A stretch of 64,000 nucleotides of DNA from Mycolicibacterium wolinskyi (lineage in GTDB: Bacteria; Actinomycetota; Actinomycetes; Mycobacteriales; Mycobacteriaceae). The position numbers and the translations under genes are program-made. Location: assembly GCF_002101965.1 (NCBI RefSeq), contig NZ_LQQA01000006.1:124001-188000 (forward strand). The letters are read 5' to 3'. The notes under the pieces are model-generated. The model saw only the letters and a list, made by a program, of their open reading frames with translations. It made no database searches and was not told the DNA's origin. Positions within the stretch are counted from its first letter, which is position 1. Every line of letters begins with the position of its first letter. Of this stretch, positions 1 through 9,074 are shown piece after piece.

Positions 1-615
1 GATGAACAGGTAGGTCAAACCGGTGTCGCGCTTGATCTCGCGCAGGAGCTCGAGCACCTGCGCCTGTACCGACACGTCGAGCGCGCTGGTGGCCTCGTCG
101 CATACGAGCAGCTCCGGTTCGCTCGCGAGGGCGCGGGCGATCCCGATGCGCTGCCGCTGACCGCCCGAGAACTCGGCGGGCTTGCGCTGTAAGGCGGTGG
201 AGGGCAGGCCGACGCGATCGATCAGTTCGGCGGCCCGCTTCTCCCGGGCGACACGGCTACCGATACCCCTGAGCCGCAGGGGTTCGGACACGATGTCGAC
301 GGCATTCAGGTGCGGATCCAACGACCCGTACGGGTCCTGGAACACCATCTGGATGCGCGAGCGGTACGGCCGAAGCGCACGCTCGGAGAGCTGGGCGATG
401 TCGGTACCGTCGACCCGGATATGGCCCGAGGTCGGAGTCACCAGCCGGACGATCGCCTTGGCGATCGTCGATTTACCGCAGCCGGACTCGCCGACGACAG
501 CGAGCGTGGAACCCTTCGGCACGTCGAAGCTCACCTTGTCGACCGCGCGGAAAACACCTCCGGCGACGGGGTATTCGACGACGAGATTCTCGACTGAGAG
601 CAGTGGTGTTGTCAC
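1..615 (-). CDS. Peptide/nickel-type ABC transporter ATP-binding protein (DppF-like), partial
   Basis: The second ATPase of a Dpp/Opp-type importer, probably paired with the ATPase next to it, hydrolysing ATP at the inner face of the membrane. Translation from a GTG at 615 gives an open frame to the window edge. It contains Walker A GESGCGKS, a FQDPYGSLDP Q-loop, the signature SGGQRQR and Walker B LLVCDEATSALD. The C-terminus lies outside the window. The GTG overlaps the upstream gene's stop (GTGA), so translation is probably coupled. Last visible gene of the minus-strand transporter operon that starts at 3360. The substrate cannot be read from the ATPase; context points to a sugar-acid or peptide-like compound. 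Confidence 0.9.
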   Translation of the reverse strand, partial: MTTPLLSVENLVVEYPVAGGVFRAVDKVSFDVPKGSTLAVVGESGCGKSTIAKAIVRLVTPTSGHIRVDGTDIAQLSERALRPYRSRIQMVFQDPYGSLDPHLNAVDIVSEPLRLRGIGSRVAREKRAAELIDRVGLPSTALQRKPAEFSGGQRQRIGIARALASEPELLVCDEATSALDVSVQAQVLELLREIKRDTGLTYLFI

Positions 616-1424
616 GCCGGGACTCCCTGTCGTACTTGGTCACCGAGCCGGGGGACGGCGGCGAGCAGCTTGCGGGTGTAATCGCTTTGCGGGTGACAGA
701 TGAGATCCTCGGCGCCACCGGACTCGACGAACCGGCCGTCCTTCATCACCAGGATGCGATCGGACATCAGCCGGGCCACGCCGAGGTCGTGGGTGATCAG
801 CAGGATGCCGACGCCGGTGTTCTCCTGAACTTCGAGCAGCAGGTCGAGGATGCTGGCCTGCACGGTCACGTCGAGTGCGCTGGTCGGCTCGTCGGCGACG
901 ATGAGCTCGGGGCCCGCGGCCAGTGCGGTGGCGATCAGCACGCGTTGCAGCATGCCACCCGACAGCTGATGTGGGTACTTGCCCAGTTGCGTTTCGGGCC
1001 GGGGGATTCGCACCTGCTCGAGAAGTTCTACGGCTCTTGCTATTTCGCGGGTCTTCCCGCGGATACCGCTGTGGCGGATCGCATCGCGCAGTTGTGACCC
1101 GATGCTGTGCACGGGGCTCAGCGCGGTCATCGGATCCTGGGGGATGAGCGCGATGTGTCGGCCGCGTACTTTCTCGAGAGCCTTGGCGTCATCCAGAATA
1201 TTGTTGCCCTGGAACGAGACTTTTCCCGACAGCACGGCGAGATCGGCGGGCAACAAGCCGAGAATGCCCATTGCCGTGGTGGATTTGCCGGAACCGGATT
1301 CACCGATGATCGTGACGGTTTCGCCGGGATCCATGGTGAACGACACCCCGTCGACCGCGCGGATCACCCCGGCCGCGGTGATCAACTCAACCTGCAATTC
1401 GTCGACCTTCAACAGGTTTCCCAT
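612..1424 (-). CDS. Peptide/nickel-type ABC transporter ATP-binding protein (DppD-like)
   Basis: A 270-aa ATPase of the same importer. Motifs: Walker A GESGSGKS, Q-loop IPQDPMTALSP, signature LSGGMLQR and Walker B LIVADEPTSALD. I chose the ATG at 1424, which gives MGNLLKVDELQ, the usual start of the family. The open frame extends much further upstream, but that part overlaps the permease gene in another frame. The ATG lies 2 nt after the permease stop and has an AAGAAAGCAGG purine stretch before it. It is slightly shorter than typical DppD (about 320 aa), lacking much of the C-terminal oligopeptide-transporter tail. Confidence 0.92.
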   Translation of the reverse strand: MGNLLKVDELQVELITAAGVIRAVDGVSFTMDPGETVTIIGESGSGKSTTAMGILGLLPADLAVLSGKVSFQGNNILDDAKALEKVRGRHIALIPQDPMTALSPVHSIGSQLRDAIRHSGIRGKTREIARAVELLEQVRIPRPETQLGKYPHQLSGGMLQRVLIATALAAGPELIVADEPTSALDVTVQASILDLLLEVQENTGVGILLITHDLGVARLMSDRILVMKDGRFVESGGAEDLICHPQSDYTRKLLAAVPRLGDQVRQGVPA

Positions 1425-1426
1425 GC

Positions 1427-2365
1427 TCAGCCTGCTTTCTTGGAGAGCGGAAGTCGTTTGAACAGACCGAATTTGAACCCGCTTTGGCGGTCGCGCAAAC
1501 CGTCGCCGAGCAGATTCACCCCGATCACCAACAGCGCGATGACAAGCCCGGGCAGGGTCACCAGCCACCATGAGGTGGTGACGTAGTCCTGGCCGTCGGA
1601 GATGATGCGGCCCCACGTGGCGAACGGCCGTTGCGGCCCGGCGCCCAAGTAGCTCAGCGCGCTCTCCAACAACACGGCCTGCGCCAGGAGAAGGAGCACC
1701 ACCAGTGACACCTGCTTGACGACATTGGGGATCACGTGCCGCAGCAGGATGGCGAACCCGCCGAGACCGAGCACGCGGGCCGCTGCGACGTAAGGCTTTT
1801 CGCGTTCGACGAGGCACAGCGACCGCGTCAGGCGCGCGATCTCGGGCCATTGGGCGATCGCGATGACGAACGTGATGACCGGGATGGACGGGCCGAACAG
1901 CGCCACCACGAGGAGCAGCATCATGAGCAGCGGAAGCGACAGCTGCGCCTCCAGCAGCCGGCTCACCACGGTGTCGACCCAACCGCCCCAGTAGCCGGCC
2001 GCCGCTCCGAGCGCCAGACCGATCAGTCCCGACACCACCACCGCGAGGATGCCGACCGCCAGCGACACCTGCCCGCCGTACAGAACGCGGGCCAGCAGGT
2101 CGCGGCCGAGCTGGTCGGTGCCGAACAGATGTCCGTCGGTGAGCGGGGGAAGCCGTCGTTCCCCGAGGTGGGTGGCGTCGGGCGACGGCAGCGGCAGTAA
2201 GCGGGCAAATGCGACCGGCAGGATGACCAGCAGGGTGCAAATACTCCCCACCCAGATCTTGACCCGGCTGTCGCGCTCCCGGCGCGTGGCGCCGGCGCGG
2301 GCGATGTCGCGGGGCGTGACCGCAGACGGGCGAGGTTCGGTGGGCGGAGCGATGACGGTGGTCAC
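1427..2365 (-). CDS. ABC transporter permease, DppC/OppC family
   Basis: A 312-aa inner-membrane permease. The N-terminus is cytosolic, with one membrane segment near residues 37-57 (ICTLLVILPVAFARLL), then a periplasmic stretch with the family's H-x-F-G-T-D-x-L-G-R-D motif (GHLFGTDQLGRDLLAR), then five further hydrophobic segments. The EAA-like loop (EKPYVAAARVLGLGG) contacts the ATPases. The start is a GTG at 2365 overlapping the DppB stop (GTGA). It forms the channel with the DppB-like protein encoded just upstream. Confidence 0.92.
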   Translation of the reverse strand: MTTVIAPPTEPRPSAVTPRDIARAGATRRERDSRVKIWVGSICTLLVILPVAFARLLPLPSPDATHLGERRLPPLTDGHLFGTDQLGRDLLARVLYGGQVSLAVGILAVVVSGLIGLALGAAAGYWGGWVDTVVSRLLEAQLSLPLLMMLLLVVALFGPSIPVITFVIAIAQWPEIARLTRSLCLVEREKPYVAAARVLGLGGFAILLRHVIPNVVKQVSLVVLLLLAQAVLLESALSYLGAGPQRPFATWGRIISDGQDYVTTSWWLVTLPGLVIALLVIGVNLLGDGLRDRQSGFKFGLFKRLPLSKKAG

Positions 2366-3360
2366 TTGGCAGTTCCTTTCCCGAGTCGAACGCGCGGATC
2401 GAGCAGTGGGTAGCAGAGGTCGACCAGGAGCTGGACGAGGACCGCGAGGACCGCGGTCACCAGGACGGTCGCCTGGATCAGCGGATAGTCACGGGTCTCC
2501 AGCGCACGCACAACCAGCGAGCCGACTCCGGGCCAGGCGAACACCACCTCGACCACGACGACGCCGTTGAGGAGTGAGGCGAAGCGCGTGCCCAGTGCGG
2601 TCAGCACCGGAATCGCGGAGTTGCGCATCGAATACCGCCAGATCAATTCGCGCTCGGAGACACCGCGGGCACGGGCGACCGTGACGTACGGCGACGTGAA
2701 CGCACCGAACATCTCGCGGCGCACGAGGCGCGAGATCAGGGCGATCTGCAGGATCGCGATCGTCACGGTCGGCAGCACCAGGCTCGACCAGGTTGCGAAC
2801 CCTGCGGTCGGGAAGATCGGGATCAGCACCGCGAACACCGTGATGAGCATGAGCCCGGTCCAGAAGTCGGGCATCGATTGGCCGGCGATCGTGACCGCGT
2901 TGGCGCCGAGTTCACGTCGGGTTTCGGCGTGGCGCGCCATCCACACCCCAAGCGGCACCGACACCACGGTGGTCAGCAGGATGGAGGCGATCGCGAGCGT
3001 CATGGTGTACGGCAGCCGGTCCAGCACCACGTCGAAGGCGGGTGCCTGGAACGAGTAGGACGTCCCGAGGTCCAGGTGCAGCAGGCCCTGCAGGTAACGC
3101 AGGTACTGGACGAAGACCGACTGGTCCAGGCCCATGGTGCTGCGGATACGTTCGATGTCCTCGCTCGTCGCCAGCGGCCCGGCCATGGCGTAGGCCGGGT
3201 CTCCCGGCGCCAACCGGATGAGGACGAACACGGTGGTGAGGGTGAGGAAGACCGCGAGTGCGCTCTGGCCGAGGCGTTTTGCGATGTAACGCGGCAGTAG
3301 GGCCGACGCCAACCGGCCGCCGACGGTGTGTGAGGGCGCTGCGATGAGCTGCTGAGTCAT
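2362..3360 (-). CDS. ABC transporter permease, DppB/OppB family
   Basis: A 332-aa permease that begins the minus-strand transporter operon. The first membrane segment follows RYIAKRLGQSALAVF, with the typical PGDPAYAMAG periplasmic motif after it. The EAA-like region reads PYVTVARARGVSEREL and several more hydrophobic segments follow. The frame is open to 3501, but the ATG at 3360 (MTQQLIAAPSH) is preferred, because the longer version would run through the divergent operator region. It is transcribed away from the binding-protein gene at 3541. Confidence 0.9.
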   Translation of the reverse strand: MTQQLIAAPSHTVGGRLASALLPRYIAKRLGQSALAVFLTLTTVFVLIRLAPGDPAYAMAGPLATSEDIERIRSTMGLDQSVFVQYLRYLQGLLHLDLGTSYSFQAPAFDVVLDRLPYTMTLAIASILLTTVVSVPLGVWMARHAETRRELGANAVTIAGQSMPDFWTGLMLITVFAVLIPIFPTAGFATWSSLVLPTVTIAILQIALISRLVRREMFGAFTSPYVTVARARGVSERELIWRYSMRNSAIPVLTALGTRFASLLNGVVVVEVVFAWPGVGSLVVRALETRDYPLIQATVLVTAVLAVLVQLLVDLCYPLLDPRVRLGKGTAK

Positions 3361-3429
3361 CGCACGCCCGCATGCAGTGGCGAAAAGTTCATCATCGACC
3401 TTTCTGTTACACAGCTCACAATGACATGG

Positions 3430-3489
3430 TTGCGTATTGTGCGCAAGTACTTGTTGACACTTGCGCGCTATGCGCAACACGACTACAGT
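3430..3489 (+). promoter_or_regulatory. Divergent promoter with two 17-bp inverted-repeat operators
   Basis: Two dyads with the same architecture, TTGCG-N7-CGCAA, lie at 3430-3446 and 3461-3477. Their centres are 31 bp apart, about three helical turns. A plausible promoter for the gene at 3541 has -35 TTGCGC (3461-3466), a 17-bp spacer and -10 TACAGT (3484-3489), so the second dyad covers the -35 box. A short palindrome, CAAGTACTTG (3444-3453), lies between them. The arrangement suits a repressor or cooperative regulator; the DeoR protein at 9075-9842 is the obvious candidate. The dyads are seen directly; binding is inferred. Confidence 0.6.
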
Positions 3490-3540
3490 CCGATGTGTCA
3501 ACCATCACACCGACCCTTGTTCGCAGCCTGGAGGCCGACG

Positions 3541-5118
3541 GTGACCAAATCTCCTTTGGATCAACAGTTCTCGCGCCGCACGCTGCTACGGTCCAGCCTG
3601 TTGGCCGGCGCCGGGTTGGCATTCGGCGGGTCGCTGGCAAGCTGTGCCACCCCGACCGGCACACCGGGGCCGACGACCATGAGCCTGGGCCTCAACCGGT
3701 CGCTGGTGAGCCTCGACAACAAGCTCAACCAGTTCGACGCCGCTCTCACCGTGCAACGCGGGGTCCGTCAGGCCCTTACCGAGATCGACCGCGACTTGCG
3801 CCCGCAACTCGTCCTGGCCGACCAGTTCAGGCTCACCTCGCCGACACAGTGGTATGTCCGCTTGCGACCCGGAGTGCGGTACTCCGATGGCTCGCCGGTA
3901 CGGGTCGAGGATGTGTCGACCGCACTCAAGATGTACAGCGAGGTCGACGGGTCCTTCGTCGCCGGGTTCTTCCCCGAGTTCCCCACAGTCGAGGCGATCG
4001 ATGACACCAGTTTCACGCTGAACACCGTGCGTCCCGTGCCGGTCCTGGACTACCTCATGTCGAACATCCTCATCACCCCCGCGGCGGCGAACAAGCCGGA
4101 AGAACTACAGAGCGGGGTCGGGACCGGCCCGTACGTCGTCACCGAAAGCAACCGCGGGGCCGGGACGTACACCCTGGTGCGCAACGAAAACTACTGGGGC
4201 GCACCGGCACATGTCGAATCGGTGCGGGTGCGCTTCATCCCCGACGAAACCAGCCGCGTCGTCGCGTTGCGCAGCGGGGACATCGACGTGATCGACTCGA
4301 TCACGCCCGATTCGGCCGACCAGCTCGACGGGCTGTCCGGCGTGGCCATCGACCGGGTCGACGGGGTTCGCCTCAACCAACTGTTCTTCAACTTCCGCAA
4401 GCCGCAGGGGCATCCGATCGCCGACGTCAGGGTGCGCCGCGCGCTGACCTACGCGATCGACGGCAAGTCGCTCATCGATGAGGTCATGCAGGGTTCGGCC
4501 ACCGCATCGCGCGGGGTCATCCCGCTGACCCTGGACGGAGCCATCGAAACCGGTGAATACACCTACGATCCGCTGCGCGCCCGCGCCGAACTGGATGCGC
4601 TCGGGATCCACGATCTGGACCTCAAGATCATCTGGGAATCCGGCGAATTCGCCGCGGACACCGACATCATGGAATCCCTGGTCCAGATGCTCGGCGCCGC
4701 GGGTGTGCGGGCGAGGCTGCAGCAGTTCGAACCGGGCGGCGACATCATGCAGTGGCGGCAGGGCAAGGCAGGCGACTGGGACATCCTGGGCAACGGCTTC
4801 CCCAGCCCCACCGGCTTGGCATTGACAATCATGCAGGGCATGTACGCCGGAACCGCGGAGAAGGAAGCGACCCGCGACAGCTACCACGGTTACGTGTTCC
4901 CCGAGATCACCGCCATCATCACCCAGGCCTCCGAGGAGCCCGAGCCCAAACGCCGCGCGGCACTGCTCGCCGACGCACAGCGACGGATCTGGGACACCTG
5001 CCCGATGCTGTGGTCGTTCGTGCCGAAGGCCGTCCTGGCGCGTCGGACCCGCATCGAGGGTATCGCCCTGCGCCCCACCAATTCCTACGATCTGACGGCG
5101 GTATCGCTGCACTCATGA
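3541..5118 (+). CDS. Tat-exported lipoprotein, oligopeptide-type substrate-binding protein (SBP_bac_5)
   Basis: A 525-aa extracytoplasmic binding protein of the DppA/OppA family feeding the divergent transporter. The GTG at 3541 follows a GGAGG box (3530-3534) with 6-nt spacing. The N-terminus has a twin-arginine signal (SRRTLLRSS), a hydrophobic stretch and the lipobox LASC, so it is probably exported folded and lipid-anchored. The body carries the family signatures: an early LVLADQFRLTSPTQWYVRLRPGVRYSDGSPV segment, then RALTYAIDGKSLIDEV. The frame is open upstream to 3421, but the operator lies there. The stop overlaps the next start (ATGA). Confidence 0.92.
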   Translation: MTKSPLDQQFSRRTLLRSSLLAGAGLAFGGSLASCATPTGTPGPTTMSLGLNRSLVSLDNKLNQFDAALTVQRGVRQALTEIDRDLRPQLVLADQFRLTSPTQWYVRLRPGVRYSDGSPVRVEDVSTALKMYSEVDGSFVAGFFPEFPTVEAIDDTSFTLNTVRPVPVLDYLMSNILITPAAANKPEELQSGVGTGPYVVTESNRGAGTYTLVRNENYWGAPAHVESVRVRFIPDETSRVVALRSGDIDVIDSITPDSADQLDGLSGVAIDRVDGVRLNQLFFNFRKPQGHPIADVRVRRALTYAIDGKSLIDEVMQGSATASRGVIPLTLDGAIETGEYTYDPLRARAELDALGIHDLDLKIIWESGEFAADTDIMESLVQMLGAAGVRARLQQFEPGGDIMQWRQGKAGDWDILGNGFPSPTGLALTIMQGMYAGTAEKEATRDSYHGYVFPEITAIITQASEEPEPKRRAALLADAQRRIWDTCPMLWSFVPKAVLARRTRIEGIALRPTNSYDLTAVSLHS

Positions 5119-6290
5119 ACACACCACTCACGACCACCGACGGCGCCGTCCGCCCGACCGACGAACCCGGCCGCCGTCAGGCGCTGCTGCCGGCACCGCA
5201 GGTCCAGAACCACGCGGCGAATCTCGCGGTCCTGCCCGACGGAACGCTCGCGTGCGTGTGGTTCGCGGGTACCCAGGAAGGAGTTCCCGACATCAGCGTG
5301 TGGATGTCGCGGCTCGACGGCGACGCGTGGTCGTCACCGGTGCAGCTGTCCGACGATCCCACCCGGTCCGAGCAGAACCCCGTGCTGCACGTGACCGAAT
5401 CCGGTGCGGTGTGGCTCATGTGGACCTCGCAGCACGCGGGCAATCAGGACACCGCGCGGGTGCTGCGCCGCATATCGACCGACGGCGGCGCGAGCTGGGG
5501 CCCGGTGCACACGCTCATACCGGAGACCGACGAGGGTGGCGTGTTCATCCGTCAACCCGTCGTCAGGCTTCCGAGTGGGCGCCTGCTGTTGCCGGTCTTC
5601 CACTGCGTGAAGGTGCCTGGCCACAAATGGGTCGGCGACCACGACTACAGCGCCGTGATGGTCTCGGACGATTCCGGCGAATCCTGGCGGGAGGTAGCGG
5701 TTCCCGGCAGCACCGGATGCGTGCACATGAACATCGGCCGGCTATCCGACGGCACGCTCGTCGCGCTCTACCGCAGCCGCTGGGCCGACGCCGTCTACCG
5801 CAGCACCTCGACCGATGACGGCGAGACGTGGACCGCCCCGGTGCCCACCGAGCTGCCGAACAACAACTCGTCAATCCAGTTCGTGGTGCTTCCCGATGAC
5901 CGGCTTGCCCTGGTGTTCAACGAATCGAGCGCCGACGACGCCACCGACCGGCGGACCTCGCTGTACGACGAGATCGACGATGACGGTCTGGCCGATGCCG
6001 CATTGGCGCCCGTGCAGCCCAACGAGCACGTCGGCCGCGCATTCTGGGGTGCGCCGCGGGCACCCATGACCTTGGCGATCTCGGCTGACGCCGGCTTGAC
6101 CTGGCCGATCCGGCGCAACATCGAGATCGGCGACGGCTACTGCCTGTCGAACAACTCCCGCGACGGGCTCAACCGCGAGTTCTCCTACCCGACCATCACC
6201 GCGGCAGGCGGCTTGCTGCACATCGCGTTCACGCGCTTCCGTCAAGCCATCGAGTACGTCGAACTCGCCGACGACTGGGTCGGCGGATGA
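5115..6290 (+). CDS. Sialidase-like (BNR/Asp-box) protein, probably cytosolic
   Basis: A 391-aa beta-propeller protein. Four Asp-box-like repeats are visible: STDGGASWG, SDDSGESW, STDDGETW and SADAGLTW. Other sialidase-fold features include AWFAGTQEG-like and VRLPSGRLLLPVF segments. The family covers exo-sialidases and other glycoside hydrolases and lyases. No signal peptide is present, so it should act inside the cell on imported substrate. The ATG at 5115 overlaps the binding-protein stop (ATGA). Sialic acid as substrate is unlikely, since no lyase, epimerase or ManNAc kinase gene is nearby. A hydrolase or lyase for a uronic or aldonic acid conjugate is my inference. Confidence 0.75.
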   Translation: MNTPLTTTDGAVRPTDEPGRRQALLPAPQVQNHAANLAVLPDGTLACVWFAGTQEGVPDISVWMSRLDGDAWSSPVQLSDDPTRSEQNPVLHVTESGAVWLMWTSQHAGNQDTARVLRRISTDGGASWGPVHTLIPETDEGGVFIRQPVVRLPSGRLLLPVFHCVKVPGHKWVGDHDYSAVMVSDDSGESWREVAVPGSTGCVHMNIGRLSDGTLVALYRSRWADAVYRSTSTDDGETWTAPVPTELPNNNSSIQFVVLPDDRLALVFNESSADDATDRRTSLYDEIDDDGLADAALAPVQPNEHVGRAFWGAPRAPMTLAISADAGLTWPIRRNIEIGDGYCLSNNSRDGLNREFSYPTITAAGGLLHIAFTRFRQAIEYVELADDWVGG

Positions 6291-6973
6291 CCACACCGCC
6301 GACGGCCGTGGTCACCGGTGCCAGCTCGGGCATCGGTGCGGCCACCGTCCGCAGCCTGCTCGACGACGGCTGGCACGTGGTCGGAGTGAGCCGCCGTGAC
6401 CCGTCATCGGAGCATGGCCGATTCGACTGGCTCGCAGCAGATCTCGACGACTTCGGCCAGCTGCGTGACAGTCTTGCCCGGATTGGTCCGGTCGACGCGG
6501 TGGTACATGCCGCAGGCTTGCAGCGGTCGTCCGCGCTTGGGAAGTTGAACGTCGAGGACGGCCTGGCGATGTGGCGCGTACACGTGGCGGCGGCAGAGGT
6601 GCTCGTCGACGCGCTGGCCGATCGCATACGCGACGGCGGTCGTGTGGTCCTGGTCGGCAGCCGCACCATGACCGGCAACGCCGGTAAAAGTCAGTACGCC
6701 GCAACCAAATCCGCGCTCGTCGGCATGGCCCGGTCCTGGGCCGCCGAGCTCGTCGGCAGGCAGATCACCGTCAACGTCGTCGCACCCGGGCCGACCGACA
6801 CCCCGATGCTCAACGACCCGGCGCGCCGCAACACACCACCGAAGCTGCCGCCGATGGGTCGCTTCGTGGGCCCCGACGAGGTCGCCGGACTGATCGGATT
6901 CCTGCTCGGCCCGTACGGTGCGAGCATCACCGGGCAGACGATCGTTCAATGCGCGGGAGTGTCGCTGTCATGA
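6287..6973 (+). CDS. Short-chain dehydrogenase/reductase
   Basis: A 228-aa classical SDR. The nucleotide-binding motif is VTGASSGIGAATV near the N-terminus; the acidic/amide motif region reads VDAVVHAAGLQ in place of NNAG. The active site has Ser in VLVGSRTMTGNAG followed by YAATKSA (Tyr-x-x-x-Lys), then the PGPTDTPM motif. Arg residues after beta-2 (GVSRRDP) suggest NADP(H). It overlaps both neighbours by 4 nt (ATGA), so it belongs to the acid-sugar operon. It probably oxidises or reduces a sugar-acid intermediate; the exact substrate is not readable. Confidence 0.88.
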   Translation: MTTPPTAVVTGASSGIGAATVRSLLDDGWHVVGVSRRDPSSEHGRFDWLAADLDDFGQLRDSLARIGPVDAVVHAAGLQRSSALGKLNVEDGLAMWRVHVAAAEVLVDALADRIRDGGRVVLVGSRTMTGNAGKSQYAATKSALVGMARSWAAELVGRQITVNVVAPGPTDTPMLNDPARRNTPPKLPPMGRFVGPDEVAGLIGFLLGPYGASITGQTIVQCAGVSLS

Positions 6974-8052
6974 CGGCCATTCACGTCCTCGCCGACGATC
7001 TCTCGGGTGCCGCCGAGGTGGCCGGAGGTTTCCTCGGCCGTGAATCGGACCTGGTCTTGCGCTTGGGCGACGGCCCGAATTCGGCAGTCGTGACAGTTGT
7101 CGACCTGAACACCCGCACCATGACGGAATCCGACGCCATGCGCACGGTCGGCGAAGCACTCGACGGTGTTGCGGCAGGCACCCGCGTCGTCAAGAAGATC
7201 GACTCGTTGTTGCGCGGGCACATTCGCGCCGAGGTCGCGGTGCTCGCCGAACGTGGACCGGTGACAGTCGCCGTCGCCCTGCCCGCCTTGCAGCGTCGCA
7301 CCGCCGGAGGAGTGCTGTATGTCGGCGATACGCCGTTGCATGAAACCGATGCCTGGCATGCCGAACGCAGTGGCCCGCCGCGCAGTGTCGCCGAACTGTT
7401 CGACGGCCTGACCGGCGTCACGGTCCGCGACGCCGCCACCGACGCCGACCTCGACGAGATCGTCGAAGCCGGCGGTCCGGAAATCCAACTCGTCGGAACC
7501 GCGGCGTTGGCGGCCGCCGTCGCACGTACCCTGCCGGTCGCCGCGACGCCGAGCATCCCGCGACGGTCCGCGCGTGCGGTGCTGACCGTGGTGGGTACCG
7601 CAGCGCACGTCGCGCAGAAGCAGATCAGCGAGCTCGATCCGGCCGGGATCGCCACCGTGGTGATCGACTCCCGCGCGCTATTACACGACAAGGCCGACCC
7701 CGAACCGGTACACCGGGCGCTGGAGCGCGGCGCGGCCGTGGTCACGGTCGGCGGGCCGGTGGAACCCGCTGAGACGTCGGCTGTTTCGCGTGCGCTCGCC
7801 GCGTTCGTCGCGGCCGTGCAGGCCCATACGCTGCCCGATCTTGTGCTCACCGGTGGTGAGACGGCCAGGGCAGTCGTCGACGCGATCGGGATCAGCTCCT
7901 TGCGTCCAGTGCACCAGATCCATCACGGCGCTGTCGTTTCCGTGGCACCCGATGGCCGGCGCGTCGTCACTCGCCCCGGCAGCTTCGGCGACACCGACAG
8001 TCTGGCCGCCATAGTCCGCTACCTCACCGAACGAAATGAGGAAGACTCATGA
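6970..8052 (+). CDS. Four-carbon acid sugar kinase family protein (DUF1537; DtnK/OtnK-like)
   Basis: A 360-aa ATP-dependent kinase of the family that phosphorylates D-threonate, L-threonate or D-erythronate. The N-terminal domain begins with the signature LADDLSGAAEVAG. The segment KKIDSLLRGH (K-x-D-S-T/L-L-R-G) and the C-terminal LVLTGGETARAV and PGSFGD motifs are family hallmarks. At 360 aa it is a little shorter than the usual 400-430. Its coupling with a PdxA2-type gene immediately downstream (4-bp overlap) is the known arrangement for tetronate catabolism to dihydroxyacetone phosphate. ATG at 6970 overlaps the SDR stop. Confidence 0.88.
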   Translation: MTAIHVLADDLSGAAEVAGGFLGRESDLVLRLGDGPNSAVVTVVDLNTRTMTESDAMRTVGEALDGVAAGTRVVKKIDSLLRGHIRAEVAVLAERGPVTVAVALPALQRRTAGGVLYVGDTPLHETDAWHAERSGPPRSVAELFDGLTGVTVRDAATDADLDEIVEAGGPEIQLVGTAALAAAVARTLPVAATPSIPRRSARAVLTVVGTAAHVAQKQISELDPAGIATVVIDSRALLHDKADPEPVHRALERGAAVVTVGGPVEPAETSAVSRALAAFVAAVQAHTLPDLVLTGGETARAVVDAIGISSLRPVHQIHHGAVVSVAPDGRRVVTRPGSFGDTDSLAAIVRYLTERNEEDS

Positions 8053-9062
8053 CATCACCCCAACCCCCCGTCATCGCCGTCACCATGGGTGACGGCGCCG
8101 GGGTCGGCCCGGAAGTGGTGGTGCCGGCGTTGCTCGACGAATACGTGCTGACCCGGTGCAACCCCGTCGTGATCGGCGACGCCAAGCGGTTACGGCAGGC
8201 GGCCGGGATCCTCGGAATCGACGTGCGGATCAACACCGTCGCCTCGCCCGCGGACGCTGTTCCGCAACCCGGCGTCATCAACGTCATCGACCTCGACCTG
8301 CTGCCCGCCGACCTCGAATGGGGCACACTCTCGGCGGCAGCAGGCAACGCCGCGTACGAATACATCAGGGTCGCAGCCGAACTCGCGGTTCGCGGTGAGG
8401 TGCAGGCGATCTGCACCGCACCGCTGAACAAGGAGGCGCTGCACGCGGCCGGGCACATCTACCCGGGCCATACCGAGCTGCTCGCACACCTGACCGGAAC
8501 CGACGAGGTGTCGATGATGCTGTCGACACCGAAACTCAAGGTCATCCACGTCACGACCCACATCGGGCTCATCGATGCGGTCGCCAGGATCGAGCCGGGG
8601 CTCGTGGAGCGCACGATCCGCCGCGGGCACGACGCGCTGGTGCGATCGGGCTTGGCACACCCCAAGATCGGGGTGTGCGGCATCAACCCGCACGCGGGCG
8701 AGAACGGCCTGTTCGGCTACGGCGAGGAGGAGCAGAAGATCATCCCGGCCGTCGACAAACTCAAGGCCGAGGGCCTCGACGTGCACGGACCGCTGCCCGC
8801 CGACACGGCGTTCTTCCTGGCCGGCCGCGGCGATTACGACCTGATCGTCGCGATGTACCACGACCAGGGGCACGGCCCGGTGAAAGTACTGGGCATCGAG
8901 GCAGGCGTGAACATCACCGTCGGGTTGCCGGTCATCCGCACCTCGGTCGACCACGGCACCGCATTCGACATCGCCGGCAAAGGAATCGCCGAACACGGCA
9001 GTATGATCGAGGCGCTCCGCCAGGCTACGGAGCTGGCAACCAGCACAGCGACTGTGAGGTAA
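8049..9062 (+). CDS. pdxA2: PdxA2-like 4-phospho-tetronate dehydrogenase (4-hydroxythreonine-4-phosphate dehydrogenase family)
   Basis: A 337-aa NAD-dependent dehydrogenase/decarboxylase. PdxA2 enzymes paired with DUF1537 kinases oxidise 4-phospho-D-threonate or -erythronate to dihydroxyacetone phosphate. Motifs: MGDGAGVGPEVV at the N-terminus, ICTAPLNKEAL, GHTELLAHL, HVTTHIGL, INPHAGENGLFG and YHDQGHGPVK, which contain the metal- and phosphate-binding His residues. The partner gene rather than vitamin B6 synthesis determines the assignment. Start ATG overlaps the kinase stop. If the pathway is correct, the product enters glycolysis directly. Confidence 0.88.
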   Translation: MTSPQPPVIAVTMGDGAGVGPEVVVPALLDEYVLTRCNPVVIGDAKRLRQAAGILGIDVRINTVASPADAVPQPGVINVIDLDLLPADLEWGTLSAAAGNAAYEYIRVAAELAVRGEVQAICTAPLNKEALHAAGHIYPGHTELLAHLTGTDEVSMMLSTPKLKVIHVTTHIGLIDAVARIEPGLVERTIRRGHDALVRSGLAHPKIGVCGINPHAGENGLFGYGEEEQKIIPAVDKLKAEGLDVHGPLPADTAFFLAGRGDYDLIVAMYHDQGHGPVKVLGIEAGVNITVGLPVIRTSVDHGTAFDIAGKGIAEHGSMIEALRQATELATSTATVR

Positions 9063-9074
9063 CCGGGTAAACAC

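Noticed and set aside
3454..3489. TTGACA (3454-3459) as the -35 box of the binding-protein gene
   Set aside because: It would need a 24-bp spacer to TACAGT; TTGCGC at 3461 gives the normal 17 bp.
5115..6290. A true sialidase with a sialic acid pathway
   Set aside because: There is no signal peptide and no sialic acid lyase, ManNAc kinase or epimerase gene nearby.
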